A stretch of 64,000 nt of DNA from Microglena sp. YARC (GCA_022414725.1 CM039465.1:19924690-19988689); one strand, 5' to 3'. Shown: positions 1 through 14,496, counted from the first letter of the stretch. Notes: generated by a model from the sequence alone, not told the origin. Made by a program: numbers and translations.

Positions 1-3000
1 GAGCTCATACGAGTTTGTTCCAAGCAGGGCCCGGACCTGGTCCTCATAGAGCACGGTCTCCAGCTCACCAGCCAGCACCTGAGGCAGTAAGGGGCTCAAG
101 GCATTAGGTTTGGCTTGGCTTGGCTTGGTTTGTCTGGGTTTGGGTTGGTTTGTTTGGTTTGAATTGGTTGTCTGGGTTTGGGTTGGTTTGTTTGGTTTGA
201 ATTGGTTGTCTGGGTTTGGGTTGGTTTGTTTGGTTTGAATTGGTTTGTCTGGGTTTGGGTTGGTTTGTTTGGTTTGAATTGGTTGTCTGGGTTTGGGTTG
301 GTTTGTTTGGTTTTGGATTGGTTGACTGGGTTTGGGTTGGTTTGTCTGGTTTTTGTTTTGTTTGTCTGGGTTTTGTTTTGTTTGTCCGGATTTGGCTTGG
401 TTTGATTTCACGGTCTATCAGCCATAGTGTTATGTTCTGGTTTTGTTTGCCTGGGTTTGGATTGTTTTGGTTGCATGACCTATCAGCCGTAGTGTTATGT
501 ACATCACATTTTCAACTGAGGCCTAACAAGGACAGGCATAGGGAGTGGGTATGGGTGAACCTTGTCAGTCACCCGTGAACAGCACGAGCAGTAAGGGGCT
601 CAAGGAATTAGGTTTGGCTTGGCTTTGTTTGTCTGAGTTTAGTAAGGTTTGGTTTGGTTTGTCTAGGTTTGCATTGGATTGATAACATGATCTATCAGCC
701 ACAGTGGAATACTTAGGTTTGACATGGTGAGTCATATGGAGTGGGTGTGGGTGTACCTTGACATGGTGAGTCATATGGAGTGGGTGTGGGTGTACCTTGA
801 CATGGTGAGTCATATGGAGTGGGTGTGGGTGTACCTTGACATGGTGAGTCATATGGAGTGGGTGTGGGTGTACCTTGACATGGTGAGTCATATGGAGTGG
901 GTGTGGGTGAACCTTGTCGGTCACCCGTGGGCACCTGAAGCAGTGAGGGGATCGAGGTTTGGCTTGGCTTGTTTGGGTTTGAACTGCGTTGGATTGGTTA
1001 CATCATCTATCAGCCATATTGTAATGCTCATCACATCTTCAACTTAGGTTTATGAAGGTGAGCCATATGGTGTGGGTGTGGGTGTACCTTGTCCGTATGG
1101 TTATGAGTGCATGTTGTGTGATGTTTATCCCGACCTGCTGGGTTATATGTGTGCACCGGATCAGCATGCTCCTTCAGTTGAATTGAGTTGAGTGCGTGTG
1201 TGTTCATTTCAGTTCAATATATATTTGTGTGAGTCTAGGTCAGGCTAAGGTGCTTGTGTGTGTCTAGGTCAAGTGAGTATATTAGTGAGATATTTAGCCA
1301 TACTGGCTGGGTTATATTTATCAAGGAGGTGTGCACCCGATTAACATGCTCCTTGAGTCGAATTGAGCGTGAGTGTGTTTTCATTTCAGTTGAGTGTGTG
1401 TTAGCGTGTGTTTGGGGCTGGTGAGTGAGTGTTTAAGTGTGTTAGTGAGATATTTAGCCATACCTGCTGTGTCATACCCATGAAGGAGGTGTGCACCCGA
1501 TCAGCATGCTCCTTCAGTTGAGTGTGAGTTTGTGTTCATTTCAGTTGAGTGTGTGTTAGTGTGTGTTTGGGGCTGGCGAGTGAGTGTTTGAGTGCATGCA
1601 GTGACATATTTAGCCATACCTGCTGTGTCATACCCATGAAGGAGGTGTGGACCCGATCAGCATGCTCCTTTAGTTGAGCCTTGGCCTCGACCTCTGCTGG
1701 AGTCAAATCGCCTCCCTCGGCTGTAGGAGCAGTTATTTGCCTCAACTCTTTACCTGCGTGCGTGCGTATTTGAGAGTGTGTGCGCTTGTGTGCGTGTGGA
1801 TGTGAGTTTGTGTGTGCTCGTGTGCGTGTTTTGTGTACGCGGCTGTAGGAGCAGTTATTTGCCTCAACTCTTTACCTGCGAGTGTGTTAGAGTGTGTGTG
1901 CGCTTGTGTGCGTGTGGATGTGAGTATGTGTGTTTGTGTGTGCTTGTGTGTGTGGATGTGCTTGTGTGTGTCCTGTGTACGCGGCTGTAGGAGCAGTTTT
2001 TTTGCCTCAGCTCTTTACCTGCGTGTGTGTGAGAGTGTGTGTGTGTGCTTGTGAGTGTGTGTGTTCTTGTGTGCGCTTGTGTTTGTGTGTGCTTGTGCGT
2101 CTGGATGTGAGTGTGTCTGTATATGTGTGGCCTCCTCCTCCGCAGGACTCAGATTGCCTCCCTCAGCTTTTGAAGAAGTTATTTACCTCAACTCTTTACC
2201 TGCGTGGGTGTGAGAGTGTGTGTGCGCTTGTGTGTGTGTGGATGTGAGTGTGTGTGTTTGTATGTGTGGATGTGCTTGTGTGTGTTCTGTGTACGCGGCT
2301 GTGGGAGCAGTTATTTGCCTCAGCTCTTTACCAGCGTTTTACCTGTGTGAGATTCACATATTAACCCCACGTTGAGAATATGGGGACTAGACACCTACCC
2401 CACACCCAACGTACACACCCACCCCACACTCAGACCACACCCATCACTTTTTACCTGTGTGAGATCCACATATTAACCACTTCCTGTCCACTTGGTGTGT
2501 GTGCGCTAGTGTGTGTGTGATGTGAGTGTGTGTGTTTGTGGGTGCCTGTGGGTGTTTACATGTGCTTGTGGATGTGTGTGTGTGTGACTGTGTGATTTAT
2601 TGTGTCTACGCGTGTGCTGGTGTGCATGTTTGTGTGTCTACGTGTATTTGATCGTTTGTGTTAGCGTGTGTTTGTTTGCGTGTGTGTGTGTGTGTTTGCT
2701 TGATTGTGTTAACTTGTTTGTGGTTGTGTGTGTTAAATGTCGAAGGGTTGAACCCAGCCCAAAAAAAACCTGATACAGTATGAATACACTCCTAAACAAA
2801 TAAAAACAACCCTGATATTGTATGAAAATAAATAAATAAAAACAACCCCGATATTGTATGAAAATAAATAAATAAAAAACAACAACCCTGATATGGTATG
2901 AAAATAAATAAATAAAAAGCAACAACCCTGATATGGTACGAAAATAAATAAAAAAAACAACAACCCTGATATGGTATGAAAAAAAAAAAAAAAAAAAACT

Positions 3001-5344
3001 GATATGGTATGAAAATAAATAAATAAAAACAACCCTGATATGGTACGAAAATAAATAAATAAAAAACAACCCTGATATGGTATGAAAATAAATAAATAAA
3101 AAACAACAACCCTGATATGGTATGAAAATAAATAAATAAAAACAACCCCGATATCCCGCTGATATGGTATAAAAATAAATAAATAAAAACCCTGACATGG
3201 TATGAAAATAAACAAATACAATAAGAGCAACCCTGATACAATACAAATAAATAAAGACAAACAAAATAGAAAACAACCCTGATACGGCTAGAAACACTGC
3301 TAAACAACTTTGATAGAAACATAGCAAAAACAAAACTGGTAAGACAAGTCCTAGACAGCGTCGCAAGCCACTGCTGCATAGAGCGTCGTAGAACTGCTTT
3401 AAAAGCAGTCAAACACAAAATTGAAGTATATAGAATGCATTCCATCTGTTGCTGTGCCTGCTGCATAAAGGAGCATCGTGCAACTGCTTTAAAAGCAGTC
3501 AACCACAAAATTGAAGTATATACATTGCATTCCATCTGTTGCTGTGCCTGCTGCATAGAGCGTCTTAGAACTGCTTAAAAAGCAGTCAAACACAAAATTG
3601 AAGTATATACAATGCATTCCATCTGTTGCTGTGCCTGCTGCATAGAGCGTCGTAGAACTGCTTTAAAAGCAGTCAAACACAACATTGAAGTATATACATT
3701 GCATTCCATCTGTTGCTGTGCCTGCTGCATAGAGCGTCGTAGAACTGCTTTAAAAGCAGTCAAACACAACATTGAAGTATATACATTGCATTCCATCTGT
3801 TGCTGTGCCTGCTGCATAAAGGAGCATCGTGCAACTGCTTTAAAAGCAGTCAACCACAAAATTGAAGTATATACATTGCATTCCATCTGTTGCTGTGCCT
3901 GCTGCATAGAGCGTCTTAGAACTGCTTAAAAAGCAGTCAAACACAAAATTGAAGTATATACAATGCATTCCATCTGTTGCTGTGCCTGCTGCATAGAGCG
4001 TCGTAGAACTGCTTTAAAAGCACTTCAACACAACATTGAAGTATATACTTAACATTTTATCTGTTGCTGTGCCTGCTGCATAAAGCGTCGTGGAACTGTT
4101 TTAAAAGCAGTCAAACACAAAATTGAAGTATATACATTACATGCCATCTGTTGCTGTGCCTGCTGCATAGAGCGTCGTAGAGCTGCTTTAAAAGCAGTCA
4201 AACACAATATTGAGGTATATACATTACATGCCATCTGTTGCTGTGCCTACTGCATACAGCATCGTGGAACTGCTTTAAAAGCACTTCAACACAACATGGA
4301 AGTATATACATTACATGCCATCTGTTGCTGTGCCTGCTGCATACAGCATCGTGGAACTGCTTTAAAAGCACTTCAACACAACATGGAAGTATATACATTA
4401 CATGCCATCTGTTGCTGTGCCTGCTGCATACAGCATCGTGGAACTGCTTTAAAAGCACTTCAACACAACATGGAAGTATATACATTACATGCCATCTGTT
4501 GCTGTGCCTGCTGCATACAGCATCGTGGAACTGCTTTAAAAGCACTTCAACACAACATGGAAGTATATACATTACATGCCATCTGTTGCTGTGTCTGCTG
4601 CATACAGCATCGTGGAACTGCTTTAAAAGCACTTCAACACAACATGGAAGTATATTAATAAACTACCAACAGTTGCTGCGCCTGCTGCATGGAGCGATGC
4701 AAAACTATATCAAAAGTCGATGAACACAACACTGAACTCAGCTGACACAAATAGCACGCATATTGTAGTTGCGCCTGCTGAATAAAGCAATGTGGAACTA
4801 GTTCACAAACACAAACACAACACTGAATCGCACGAATTACATGCACACAGTTGCTGCGCCTGCATGGAGCTAAGCAGAACTAGTTCAAAAGCTGTCAGAC
4901 ACAAAAGTGAATTCAGCTGAACAACACAAATTGCATACACACTGTTCATGCGCCTGCTGCATGGAGCAACGCAGAACTAGTTTTTCAACAGTCAAACACA
5001 ACAGTGAATTCAGCCAAATTACACAAATTACATGCACACACCAGGGGGATGACAGCTGCATGGAGCTAAGCAGAACTAGTTCAAAAGCAGATCTAGTTCA
5101 AACATGCTTGTGTGCTGCATGGAGCTAAGCAGAACTAGTTCAAAAGCAGAACTAGTTCAAACATGCTTGTGTGCTGCATGGAGCTAAGCAGAACTAGTTC
5201 AAACATAACAGTGAATTCAGCTGAATGACACAAATTACATGCACACTGTTGTTGCGCCTGCTGCATGGAGCAACGCAGAACTAGATCAAAAATGGATCAG
5301 ATGAATGACACATAGTACATGTATACACCAGGAGGATGAGAGAG

Positions 5345-5393
<49 letters not shown>

Positions 5394-6047
5394 CTGCTGT
5401 TGGTTGGCCCCAGTGCAAGCAAAAGGGCTGCCCCCCTCAACGCCACACTTCGTAATAAGGCACACTATTTATTTGATTTAATACCCGCACATAGCTGTTG
5501 AGTAGTAAGTAGTTTTAAATAGTTATTAGTTATAAGTAGCTATTAGTTATTACCTACACTAATTTGTACTTATAACCTGCACATTGCTGTTGAGTAGTAA
5601 GTAGTTATTATTAGTTATCAGTAGTTTTTAGTATTACCTACACTAGTCCATAGTCATTACCTGCACATTGCTGTTGCGCCTGCTGCATAGAGCATCGACG
5701 CGCCGTTCGCATGCGCTCATACAAGTGTCTGTGGAATCTGAACAGGATGAAGATAGACTCATTGGCCAACAGCAATCGGCTTGGCTTGCTGGCATGGCTT
5801 GGCTTCCCAGCACCACTTCCATCTGCATTTGCCCTGGAGCTGGGAGGGACAAAGTAGGGGGTGACTGGCATGCAGCACCCTAATCCTTCCGTCTTCTCCT
5901 CATCATCACTGCCCCCCTCTCCATCGCTGGTGGTGCCCGAGTCCTTTCCCTTGGCCTTCTGAGAGCGCTTCTTCCCGATGCCATCGTCCACGTCCAGGTC
6001 TGTGTCGGCTCCAGGCTCGGGCGTTGATTCAGGGGCGCGCTTGCCAT
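1..6047 (-). CDS. SIN3: SIN3 exons 18-20: acidic linker and start of C-terminal domain
   Basis: Residues 705-904. Exon 18 begins with a Ser/Gly/Asp/Glu-rich linker ([20 protein letters not shown]) and then [19 protein letters not shown], the conserved start of the SIN3 C-terminal domain. Exon 19 encodes an alanine/glutamate-rich segment ending [10 protein letters not shown]; its donor CAG-GTATGG is preferred because it keeps frame with exon 20. Exon 20 (1-78) encodes [19 protein letters not shown], matching the family's Y-E-D segment, and continues beyond base 1. Confidence 0.9.
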
Positions 6048-6127
6048 CTGAAATGTTGGACGACGCAGGGGGCAGGGGTGGAGATGGAGGTAGGGGGGGA
6101 GGGTAGTGGGGGTGGGAGGGGGGAAAG

Positions 6128-6160
<33 letters not shown>

Positions 6161-6299
6161 GAGGAGAAGGGGGGTAGCGAGGGTGGGGCGGGGGGAGAGA
6201 AGGGGGTCGGGAGGGAGGGTATTGGGGGTGTTGGACGATGCAGGGGTGGGGCGGGAGGAAGAGGAGTCGGGGGGGGGGGGAGGGGAGGGGTGTGTGTGT

Positions 6300-6333
<34 letters not shown>

Positions 6334-6339
6334 GATGGT

Positions 6340-6370
<31 letters not shown>

Positions 6371-9300
6371 TCTATGAGGAACTTCCATGAGTGCTGACTG
6401 TTTACATGTTTTTAGTAGTTGGGTTGGATGGGTCCAGGTACACATGAAATAAATGAGCGTATTCGAGATGTGCTCATTGTTTGGTTTCAACCCACGCCCA
6501 CACCCACGCATCCACCCACCTACCCAACCATCCACCCACCTATCCACCCACTTAACCATCCATCCACCCAACTAACCATCCACCTGCCGCAGGATACTGC
6601 CGAGCAGCATGAAGCTCGGGAGACGGAGCTGTACTGCTCCATCCACCCATACAACCAACCATGCAACCATCCATCCACCAATCCACCCACCCAACCATCC
6701 ATCCACCCAACTAACCATCCACCTGCCGCAGGATACTGCCGAGCAGCATGAAGCTCGGGAGACGGAGCTATACTGCTCCATCCACCCATACAACCAACCA
6801 TGCAACCATCCATCCACCTATCCACCCACCCAACCATCCATCCACCCAACTAACCATCCACCTGCCGCAGGATACTGCTGAGCAGCATGAAGCTCGGGAG
6901 ACGGAGATGTGCTCAATGTTTGGTTTCAAAGGTGAGCAAGGGATGGATGGATTTTTTAACCTGCTCTTAGAAAAGTCAGTGTGACACATGTCCGCCAGTC
7001 TGCCAGCTAGTCATCAGTAGGGACTGGCATTGCATATGATATTGCCCAAAGGCGAGCATGATATCATATGATATCACACAAATTGCATCATATGAAATTA
7101 TATACAAATGGTAACTTTAGCCTAGCCAGACTGCCGGCATCATACGATATCATATGACGACATGATATCATATGATATCATACTGCCGTCCCCTAGTCAT
7201 CAGAAAGTCTTACTCACCCTCATCACTCACTCACTCACTCACCCACCCTCATCACTCACCCTAATCAGTCAGTCTGTCTTACCCTCATCACTCTCACTCA
7301 CCCACCATCAACACTCACTCACTCACCTTCATCACTCACTCTCATCACCCACCCTCATCAGTCAGTCTGACTTACCCTCATCACTCAACCTCATCAGTCA
7401 GTCTGACTTACCCTCATCACTCAACCTCATCAGTCAGTCTGACTTACCCTCATCACTCACCCTCATCAGTCAGTCTGACCAACCCTCATCACTCTACCTC
7501 ATCAGTCAGTCTGACTTACCCTCATCACTCACTCACTCACCCACCATCATCACTCACTCATCAGTCAGTCTGACTCACCCTCAATCACTCACTCACCCTC
7601 ACCACTCACCCTCATCAGTCAGTCTCACTCACCCTCATCATGTCCACTGCTATCTCTCGCTGGTGTGTATGGGAGGGGGCATGGTACAAGGCAAGAGTAA
7701 AATTGCAGGTGAGGTGAGGTGAGGCCTGCTGGGTTAGGCTAGGCTGGGTTTCACTGGTACGCCCCCCCCACCCACCCCCCACCCCATCAGTCAGTCTCAC
7801 TCACCCTCATCATGTCCACTGCTATCTCTCTCAGAATCCTCTCCTGCAACTGCCCGAAGCCTGGCAGCCCGCTTCTCTCGCATCTCATCCTGTTATGTGG
7901 TGTTATGTTGCATTTGTGAGATGATGCGTTGTAGTGTTGCAGTGTAATTGTGTGGTGCGTTAGTGTGGTGTGATGTGGTTGTGCTGGTAGCCCGCATCTC
8001 TCGCATCTCATCCTGTGATGTGGTGTTATGTTGCATTTGTGTGGTTGTGATGTGTAGCAGTGTTGAAGTGTAATTGTGCGGTTGTGTGGTGTATAAGTGT
8101 TGTGGTGTGGTTGTGCTGGCAGCCCACTTCTTTCGCATCTCATCCCGAGCGAACAAATCATCAACGGACATCAAAAACCACCATTGGTATTTCATCGTAC
8201 AACATATAATTGATCTTGCCTGTCTGAGGTTGGGCTGTCCCACTTGCAAGATGCGCAATCACAGCTTGGCCATGGAATACATCATCAACCCTCATCACCA
8301 CCACATCACACCACATACCCCCCCCCCCATCAAGATCCCCCCCCCCCCCCCCCCCCCTCCATCACCACTGCCCCAGCACACCACATAACCACCACACATT
8401 ACCACTCCGCATAAACCAGAAGCCCTATCCCACTTATAAGGTGTGCAATCTCAGCTTGGCCATAGAATACATCATCACCCCACACCACCACATCAAGTCT
8501 CATAAGCCTGGTTGGCTACCCCAAACAAAAGCCCATGCAGGGGTATGGCCAGGTGGGTGGGTGTGTGGGAGGTGTGTGGGTGGTGGTGGTGGTGGTAGTA
8601 GGACAGAAACATGCATTCGTTTTAGGCTGAACAATGAACGGTGAGCAGTGCAACCCGAGCCTAACAAAGATGATTGGTGCCTAAGGTGCTCCCGTTGATA
8701 AGATCTTTCCTAGTCATCTGCTACACATGGTGTACTGACTCACGCAGCAGACAACAGTCTTATCAACTCTGCACCCTGGGTCCTCAGGTTGATAGAACAG
8801 CGAGCAGACACAATGCAAAAGCAGGAACAGGGTGAACAAACAACCAAAGACGCCAGGCTCCTGACTCGTGTGGATCTAGCAGCAAAATCATCCAAGCCGT
8901 GGGATCATAATAATGAACCATTGGACAGTAACTTACGCACATACATACATACATTTGTGTAGGTGGAACATTACACGGTGATCAGTGCAATGTGAGCCTA
9001 ACAAAGATGAGATATTGCTGAGGTCCTCCCGTTGATACGACCATACTGTTAAGTTGCAGGCATGATCAGGCAGTGCAACGAGCAGAATGCACAACACACA
9101 TATACCTTTAAGTAACAAGTTGCAGGCAAGATCAGGCAGTGCAAGAAGCAGAATGCGTACACACAACCATACAAACGCAAGAGAAATTCAGATCAGCAAT
9201 GTGCCCAACTTGATGCTCTTGACCTCCTCCTTGCGGAAAACCATGTTCCAATTCAATTCAAAAAAGGAATGTCAGAACAGCAGTGTAATGATGATGATGA

Positions 9301-12300
9301 TGATGATGATTACATTGTTCCTGGCGCCCCAATGGACTTAAATGTGCCAGCGGCCTGACAGAGTCGAGGGGGAATTATGAACATCATGAAACATTTGCCC
9401 ACCTTGACGCTCTTGACCTCCTCCTCACGCACAGGTAGACCGAAGTAGGGCTCCATGGCACGCAGGTACAGCTCCACCACTTGCATTTTTGAGCCGCTGC
9501 CTGTCGACTCGAGAATGGCAGCGCGGATCACCGACCAGCAGTCATCGAACACAATCCTGCAAGCAGAAAGGAAAAAGGTTGATCAGTTGATAACATGTGT
9601 GACAGGAAACAGGAAAGGCAGTCTGATAAAGCAATGGTGAAATGATCTAACGGCAGCACACATCACCGATCAGCAGTCACCCGACACAATCCTGCATGCA
9701 GAAAGGAAGAAGATCAGCCAGTTGATAACATGTGCGGAAGTTCAGTCCATGGGTAGCCGAATAGGCTGAAGTGAATTGCCAACCTTAAACCTTAAAACAG
9801 AATAGGCACTCTAAAAGAGCACTGGTGAAATGATATAATGGCAGCACGGATCACCAAACAGCAGTCATCGAACACAATCCTGTGTGCAGAAAGAAAGAAG
9901 GTCGATCAGTTGGTTTTAAAATGACAGTGCTCATCAGTACTCACCAACCAGCAGTCATCGAACACAATGCAGTGTGAAGAAGAAAGAAGACTGGTTGGTT
10001 GATTTTAAAATGACAGTGCTCATCACTGACCAGCATTCACCAAACACAATGATGTGCGTAGAAAGACAGGAGATGGGCTACTTGATTTTTAAATGGCAGT
10101 GCTCATCACCAAGCAGCATTCATCAAACACAATGCTGTGTGTTGAAAGAATGGAGATGGGCTACTTGATTTTCACATGGCATTGCTAGGCCCATATCAGG
10201 GAATTTTGTACACCCGAGCGTCGCACCGGCGTCGCACTGAGTCACTCACGTGTGACGCGTTGCACACACAAAAACACTTCCGGCCTCCACCTGCCTTCCT
10301 CACCCACGGCCCGTCATGACCTCCACGTACCTCTCACTGTAGTCATAGGACAGGTCAGGGGTGTCAGACGAAGGAGGCTCGAATCTCCGGGCCTGGCACA
10401 GCATGCTACGGTAGGTGGCCTCCATGCTAGCGTGGGGCTGTTCTGCTTTCCGTGTCTCAGCTATATCCCGAATCTCAGAAACCATGGCCTTGGCAATCAG
10501 ACTCTTCTTCTCGGCCTGCAAGAGGTGACATGGACAAGGGAGGGTAAGATTTAGAATTTATCCTGGACACGTGGTGACATGAATAAGGGAGGGTTTAGGG
10601 TTTATCATGGACACGTGGTGACATGGACATGGGAGGGTTTAGGGTTTAGAGTTTAGGGTTCATCCTGGACATGTGGTGACATGGATAAGGGAGGTTTTAG
10701 GGTTTAGAGTTCATAATTTATCCTGGAATCGTAGTGACATGGATAGGGGAGGGTTTGGGGGTTTGAGTTTAGGGTTCATCCTGGACACGTGGTGAAATGG
10801 ATAAGGGGGGGTTAGGGCTTTGGATTTATCCTGGACACATGGTGACACGGACATGGGAGGGTTTAGGGTGTAGAGTTTAGGGTTCATCCTGGACTCGTGG
10901 TGACATGGATAAGGGAGGGTTTAAGGTTTAGAATTTATCCTGGACATGTGGTGACATGGACATGGGAGGGTTTAGGGTTTAGAGTTCATAATTTATCCTG
11001 GACACGTAGTGACATGGACATGGGAGGGTTTAGGGTGTAGAGTTTAGGGTTCATCCTGGACACGTGGTGACATGGATAAGGGGGGATTTAGGGCTTTGGA
11101 TTTATCCTGGACACGTGGTGACATGGATAAGGGGGGATTTAGGGCTTTGGATTTATCCTGGACACGTGGTGACATGGGCAAGGGGTCAAGGAGTGAAGCA
11201 CTGAACGCCATGATGCGGTAAAGGACCAAAGGTCTTAATCACAGCTGGCAATGATGAGGGTAAACAAGTAAGCAGCCCAATTGCTGGCTGAAGTAAAGCA
11301 AGTAAGCGAGTAAGCAGCCAAATTGCTTGCTGAAGCTATGTAACCAAGTTCAAGTTCAAGTTCAAGATGAGGTACATGCGGTACACCCGTGTTGGAGCAT
11401 GTCAAGGAGTGGGCCCTGGCCTTATCGGGCCACCTCAAATTGATCAGGGCGGTGGGTGGGTGGGTGGATCAGGGAGGAGATATGGCCCATGCCTTCATGA
11501 GAAAATACGGCGGCGCTGCTTTGAGGAAGGGTTCCACCTCTTGGGGAGAAAAAAAGTGGGAAAAGGGGAAGGGGGGGGGGGGGGGGGGGGTCCACCTCCT
11601 AGGGTGGAAAAAGGGTGGAAAGGGGGGGGTCCCACCTCCTGGGTGGAAAAAAGGGGGGGAAATGGGTGGGGTGGAAAAAGGGGTCCCACCTCCTGGAGTG
11701 GAAAAAAAGGGGGGAAAGGGGTGGGGTAGAAAAAGGGTCCCACCTCTTGGAGTGGAAAAAAAGGGGGGAAAGGGGTGGGGTAGAAAAAGGGGTCCCACCT
11801 CCTGGAGTGGAAATAAGGGGGGGAAGGGGTGGTGGAAAAAAGGGTCCCACCTCCTGGTGTGGAAAAAAGGGGGAACAGGGGTGGTGGAAAAAAGGGGTCC
11901 CACCTCCTGGAGTGGAAAAAAGGGGGGGAAGGGGTGGTGGAAAAAAGGGTCCCACCTCCTGGGGTGGAAATCCTTTCAAACAAAAGGCAATATCTGCACC
12001 TTTGGGGGTGTAGGTATGATTGGGGGTGCAGGTATGATTGGGGGTGCAGGTATGATTGGGGGTGCTACATTATAATTTGTGAGGTTGCGCTCTGGGGCAT
12101 AAAGAGCTACTGGTATCATTCTGGGGACTACTATGAAGCACTTGTAGGGGTTGCTTTGGGGGGCAAAAGAAGCTGCTGGTAGCACTCTCAAGACTCCTAC
12201 TGAGCACTGCCGTGCTACGTTAAGACACTGGTGCCAGCTTAAATTCAAATTGAAATTACAATTCAGCTGGAAGATGTGTTGGGTGGTAATAATGATAATT

Positions 12301-13975
12301 ACAAGTCCTATGCAGCGTCGCAAGCGATGCGGAAAATTGGCGGAGTGTGTTGGCAACGGAACGAAAGGTGGCAACAATGGAGCTGACCGAAGCGAGTTAG
12401 AAACGCGACTGCTGGCTGACGTGTCAGGCTTCAATTTTCATTTTTTCGGTCAGACAGACAAACGGACAAATGGGTAAACATGGGGGCTCCTGCCCCCTTG
12501 AAGAGGGTGCTCCGCAAAAAATAAACAGCTTCCAGCTAGATTAAAAAACAACCTTGTAGCAGGCTTACCTGCTTGAAGTAGAACGAGCGATGGTCCAGAG
12601 ATTTGTGATAGTTCATCTCGTAGATCTTTTTCCATGTCTTGGTCATTTCCTCGCGGATCTTTCGCCTGCATTCAGGATGTTGGTTGGTTGGTTGGTTACA
12701 ATTGGTTTGTTGCACAACTGATTTAATTTTTAGTTGGTTATCGGCTTCCTTTTGAGTTGGTGAGTGGTCTCCCACATGCAACACCTCCTTACTCTAGGCG
12801 CTGTGTGCCTGGAACCCAATATCACTTGTCTTATGCACGTAGCTGTCCAGACTGGGAGACACAAGGAACTCACGATGAGTAATTATAACCACTCCAGGGT
12901 GCCTGCGCAAGTGTTCCACGACATGTGCTCCAGACTCCGCATACAGGTACACCCACCTAGATTGAACTTAGTTGCATGGCTTCAGCCTGAACACTGCCTA
13001 TCCACCCACCCACCCAGCTCACCACTCTGCATCCTTGGCCTCCATGTGTGCCAACACAATGGGGCCCACCACTCCACGGTGCCTGCGTAGGTGTTCACAA
13101 CAAGCACTCCAGACTCCGCATACAGGTACACCCACCTAGATTGAACTTAGCTGCATGGCTTCAGCCTGATCACTGCCTATCCACCCACCCACCCAGCTCA
13201 CCACTCTGCATCCTTGGCCTCCATGTGCGCCAACACAATGGGGCCCACCACTCCACGGTGTCTGCGTAGGTGTTCACAACAAGCACTCCAGACTCCGCAT
13301 ACAGGTACACCCACCTAGATTGAACTTAGTTGCTGGCTTCAGCCTGAACACCGATCACCCACCCACCTGCCCATCCACCCAGCTAACCACTCCAGGGTGC
13401 CAGCGCAGGTGTTCCACAGCATGCACTCCAAACTTTGCATACAGCCAGACCTACCCAGCTTGAACTTAGTTGCATGGCTTCAGCCTGAACACTGCCCACC
13501 CACCCACCCACCCGTCCGTTCGCCCGTCAAACCATCTCACCACTCTGCATCCTTGGCCTCCATGCGTGCCAACACAATGGGGCCCACCACTCCAGGGTGC
13601 CTGCGCATGCTCGTGCTCAACAACATACGCTCCAGACTACAGGCACACCCACCCAGCTTGCACTTAGTTGCATGGTTTCAGCCTGACCACTGCCCACTCA
13701 CCCACCATCCCGTCCACCCATCTCACCACTCTGCATCCTTGGCCTCCATGCGTGCCAACACAATGGGGCCCACCACTCCAGGGTGCCTGCGCAGGTGTTC
13801 CACAACATGCGCTCCAGACTCCGCATACAGGCGGTCAATGGCGTTGGCAGGCACAGGGCCATTCAAGGGGTGTGAGCTCTCAAGTTGGTACGAGTTCCTG
13901 TCCTCGGCGTTCATCTTCTGGGTCTCATCGACGAGGGGGCGCAGGAGCTGCAGTGTGGTGTGGTGTGTGTGTGTG

Positions 13976-14006
<31 letters not shown>

Positions 14007-14453
14007 GGGCGCAAAAGCCGCAGAGAGCGCAAGGAGCTACTTAGAACATTGTTTAGGTGGTGGTCGGTGTGGGTGGGATGTGAGTGCAGGTGTGGGCCCA
14101 GGAGCAGCAGAGAGTGCAAGGAACTACTTAGATCATTGTTTAGGTGGTGGTCGGTGTGTGTGTGTGTGCGCGGGGGGGGGCTAGGGGGGGGGGAGGGGCA
14201 GGAGCTGCAGAGAGAGTAAGGAGCTACTTCGACCATAATTACACCCCACCACAACCACCACCACCATTGGGCGCAGGTGCTGTAGAGAGCACAATGAACT
14301 GCTATGGCCATTGTTACACCTTGCCACTACCGCAACCATGGGGGGCACCCTTCACCATGATGTATTGCACAACATATCATACAATATAGATAGATAGATA
14401 CGATATCATACTTACCTTCAGGGCGGCATAGTTATATACACGATATATCATAC

Positions 14454-14496
<43 letters not shown>

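Noticed and set aside
2638..3556. 250-codon minus ORFs rich in Phe, Ile and Tyr resembling membrane proteins
   Set aside because: They translate the AT-rich 57-bp array and part of the exon 18-derived array; hydrophobicity comes from AAATAAAT repeats.
8130..8258. Possible extra SIN3 exon containing [16 protein letters not shown]
   Set aside because: The DEMRKKW part is an exon 17 acceptor-edge copy and no acceptor fits the upstream part; frame already joins exons 16 and 17 cleanly.
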